A DNA stretch of 64,000 bases, from NCBI GenBank assembly GCA_030407315.1, contig JALQPE010000606.1, forward strand, positions 55,083 through 119,082, written 5' to 3'. The stretch is from Asparagopsis taxiformis. Its lineage: Eukaryota > Rhodophyta > Florideophyceae > Bonnemaisoniales > Bonnemaisoniaceae. Both the position numbers and the translations under genes were made by a program. Shown here piece by piece: positions 63,540-64,000 of the stretch. Numbering within the stretch: position 1 is the first letter of the stretch; the number at the start of each line of letters is the position of its first letter. Under the pieces are notes generated by a model. It had not been told where the DNA came from and ran no database searches. It saw only the letters and a list, made by a program, of their open reading frames with translations.

Positions 63540-64000
63540 TGATTTGAATTAAAATTTGGGCTATTCTCAAAAAACATGCACATGTGAACATGTTTTTGAG
63601 ATGGGGTTGTGCCGTACGGCAACAATCGACCGCGCCCAAATCGATGTTTTTTTGCAATATTTTTTTGTGCCCGAAATTTTAGAATTTCTGGGCTGGCCAG
63701 CAATGCAATCGAGTGGGACATCCACCGGACGTCCATTTCAGGTTGGTCGTGAGAGAGTCGGGGCGGGACCATGATGGAACCAAGGGACCAAGAACCTGTC
63801 CCTGGCGTATGAGCCTGAAATTGGACCCTTCGTCAGACGCCATTTAGCCTTACAGTTGGTGCTTACAGAAGCCAGTGATGACCGCTCGGGGCGGCGGTCG
63901 GTGACCTGGGGGCCGTTGTGGCAAATTAGACACCCTGATTTGAATTAAAATTGGGCTATTCTCAAAAAACATGCACATGTGAACAGTTTTTGAAATGGGG
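63540..64000 (+). repeat. Direct repeat pair with internal hairpin
   Basis: About 67 bp at 63540-63606 (tgatttgaattaaaattt onward) recur at 63936-64000, running off the window. Each contains ctcaaaaaacatg pairing with catgtttttgag (weaker in the second copy). The spacing of ~396 bp suggests a longer tandem repeat that continues outside. Confidence 0.75.

Overview
The window is eukaryotic and repeat-dominated. It consists almost entirely of nested and decayed transposable elements: Ty3/gypsy and Ty1/copia retrotransposons, a Helitron helicase, a Plavaka-like (KDZ) transposase and an unusual DNA element. Between and inside them lie fragments of typical eukaryotic genes: an RCHY1/PIRH2-type ubiquitin ligase, an NB-ARC/STAND NTPase, and a Cys-rich/PKD surface protein. 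No rRNA, tRNA, CRISPR array or bacterial operon was seen. Long intron-free reading frames and this mix of families would fit an alga (a red alga is my first guess), but the sequence does not settle the species.

Layout. (1) 1-11952, minus strand: gypsy element A, with 5' LTR, primer-binding site, frameshifted gag and intact pol ending in a chromodomain. A long reading frame of unknown function lies downstream of pol on the opposite strand. (2) 11953-25011, minus: a related gypsy element B with the same order. Its 3' LTR is cut by element A, so A is nested in B. B has a nonsense codon in pol and a 5-bp duplication that breaks its antisense frame. (3) 25012-31590: mostly non-coding repeats, a Ty1/copia pol remnant, and a small Arg/Asn-Ser-Gly-Gly repeat frame. 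(4) 31590-49529: two pieces of a Helitron helicase, at 31590-32048 and 48705-49529, separated by insertions: a truncated second copy of gypsy A on the plus strand (32049-34190), a GACAGT-rich minisatellite, and a roughly 13.5-kb unit bounded by 48-bp inverted repeats (35232-48709). (5) 49530-55034: gypsy element C with visually identical LTRs and one intact Gag-Pol frame. (6) 55035-57700: a 43-bp minisatellite and other tandem repeats. (7) 57914-63228: a broken Plavaka-like transposase gene facing a broken coiled-coil gene, then short repeats.

The most interesting part is the 35232-48709 unit. Its right half has two intact head-to-tail genes. One encodes a ParB-like domain joined to a DPPY-type amino-DNA methyltransferase, an arrangement familiar from phages and bacteria. 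The other encodes a DUF7869-like protein with Asp and GHTHxDIDQ motifs that suggest an RNase-H-like nuclease or transposase. A divergent third gene encodes a shortened relative of the second protein that keeps only the N-terminal and C-terminal modules, as a self-made regulator would. The left half holds shuffled, frameshifted pieces of host-type genes. My working model is a methyltransferase-carrying DNA transposon that has captured host sequence.

The second notable system is the conserved antisense frame in gypsy A and B, which share architecture and an identical primer-binding site.
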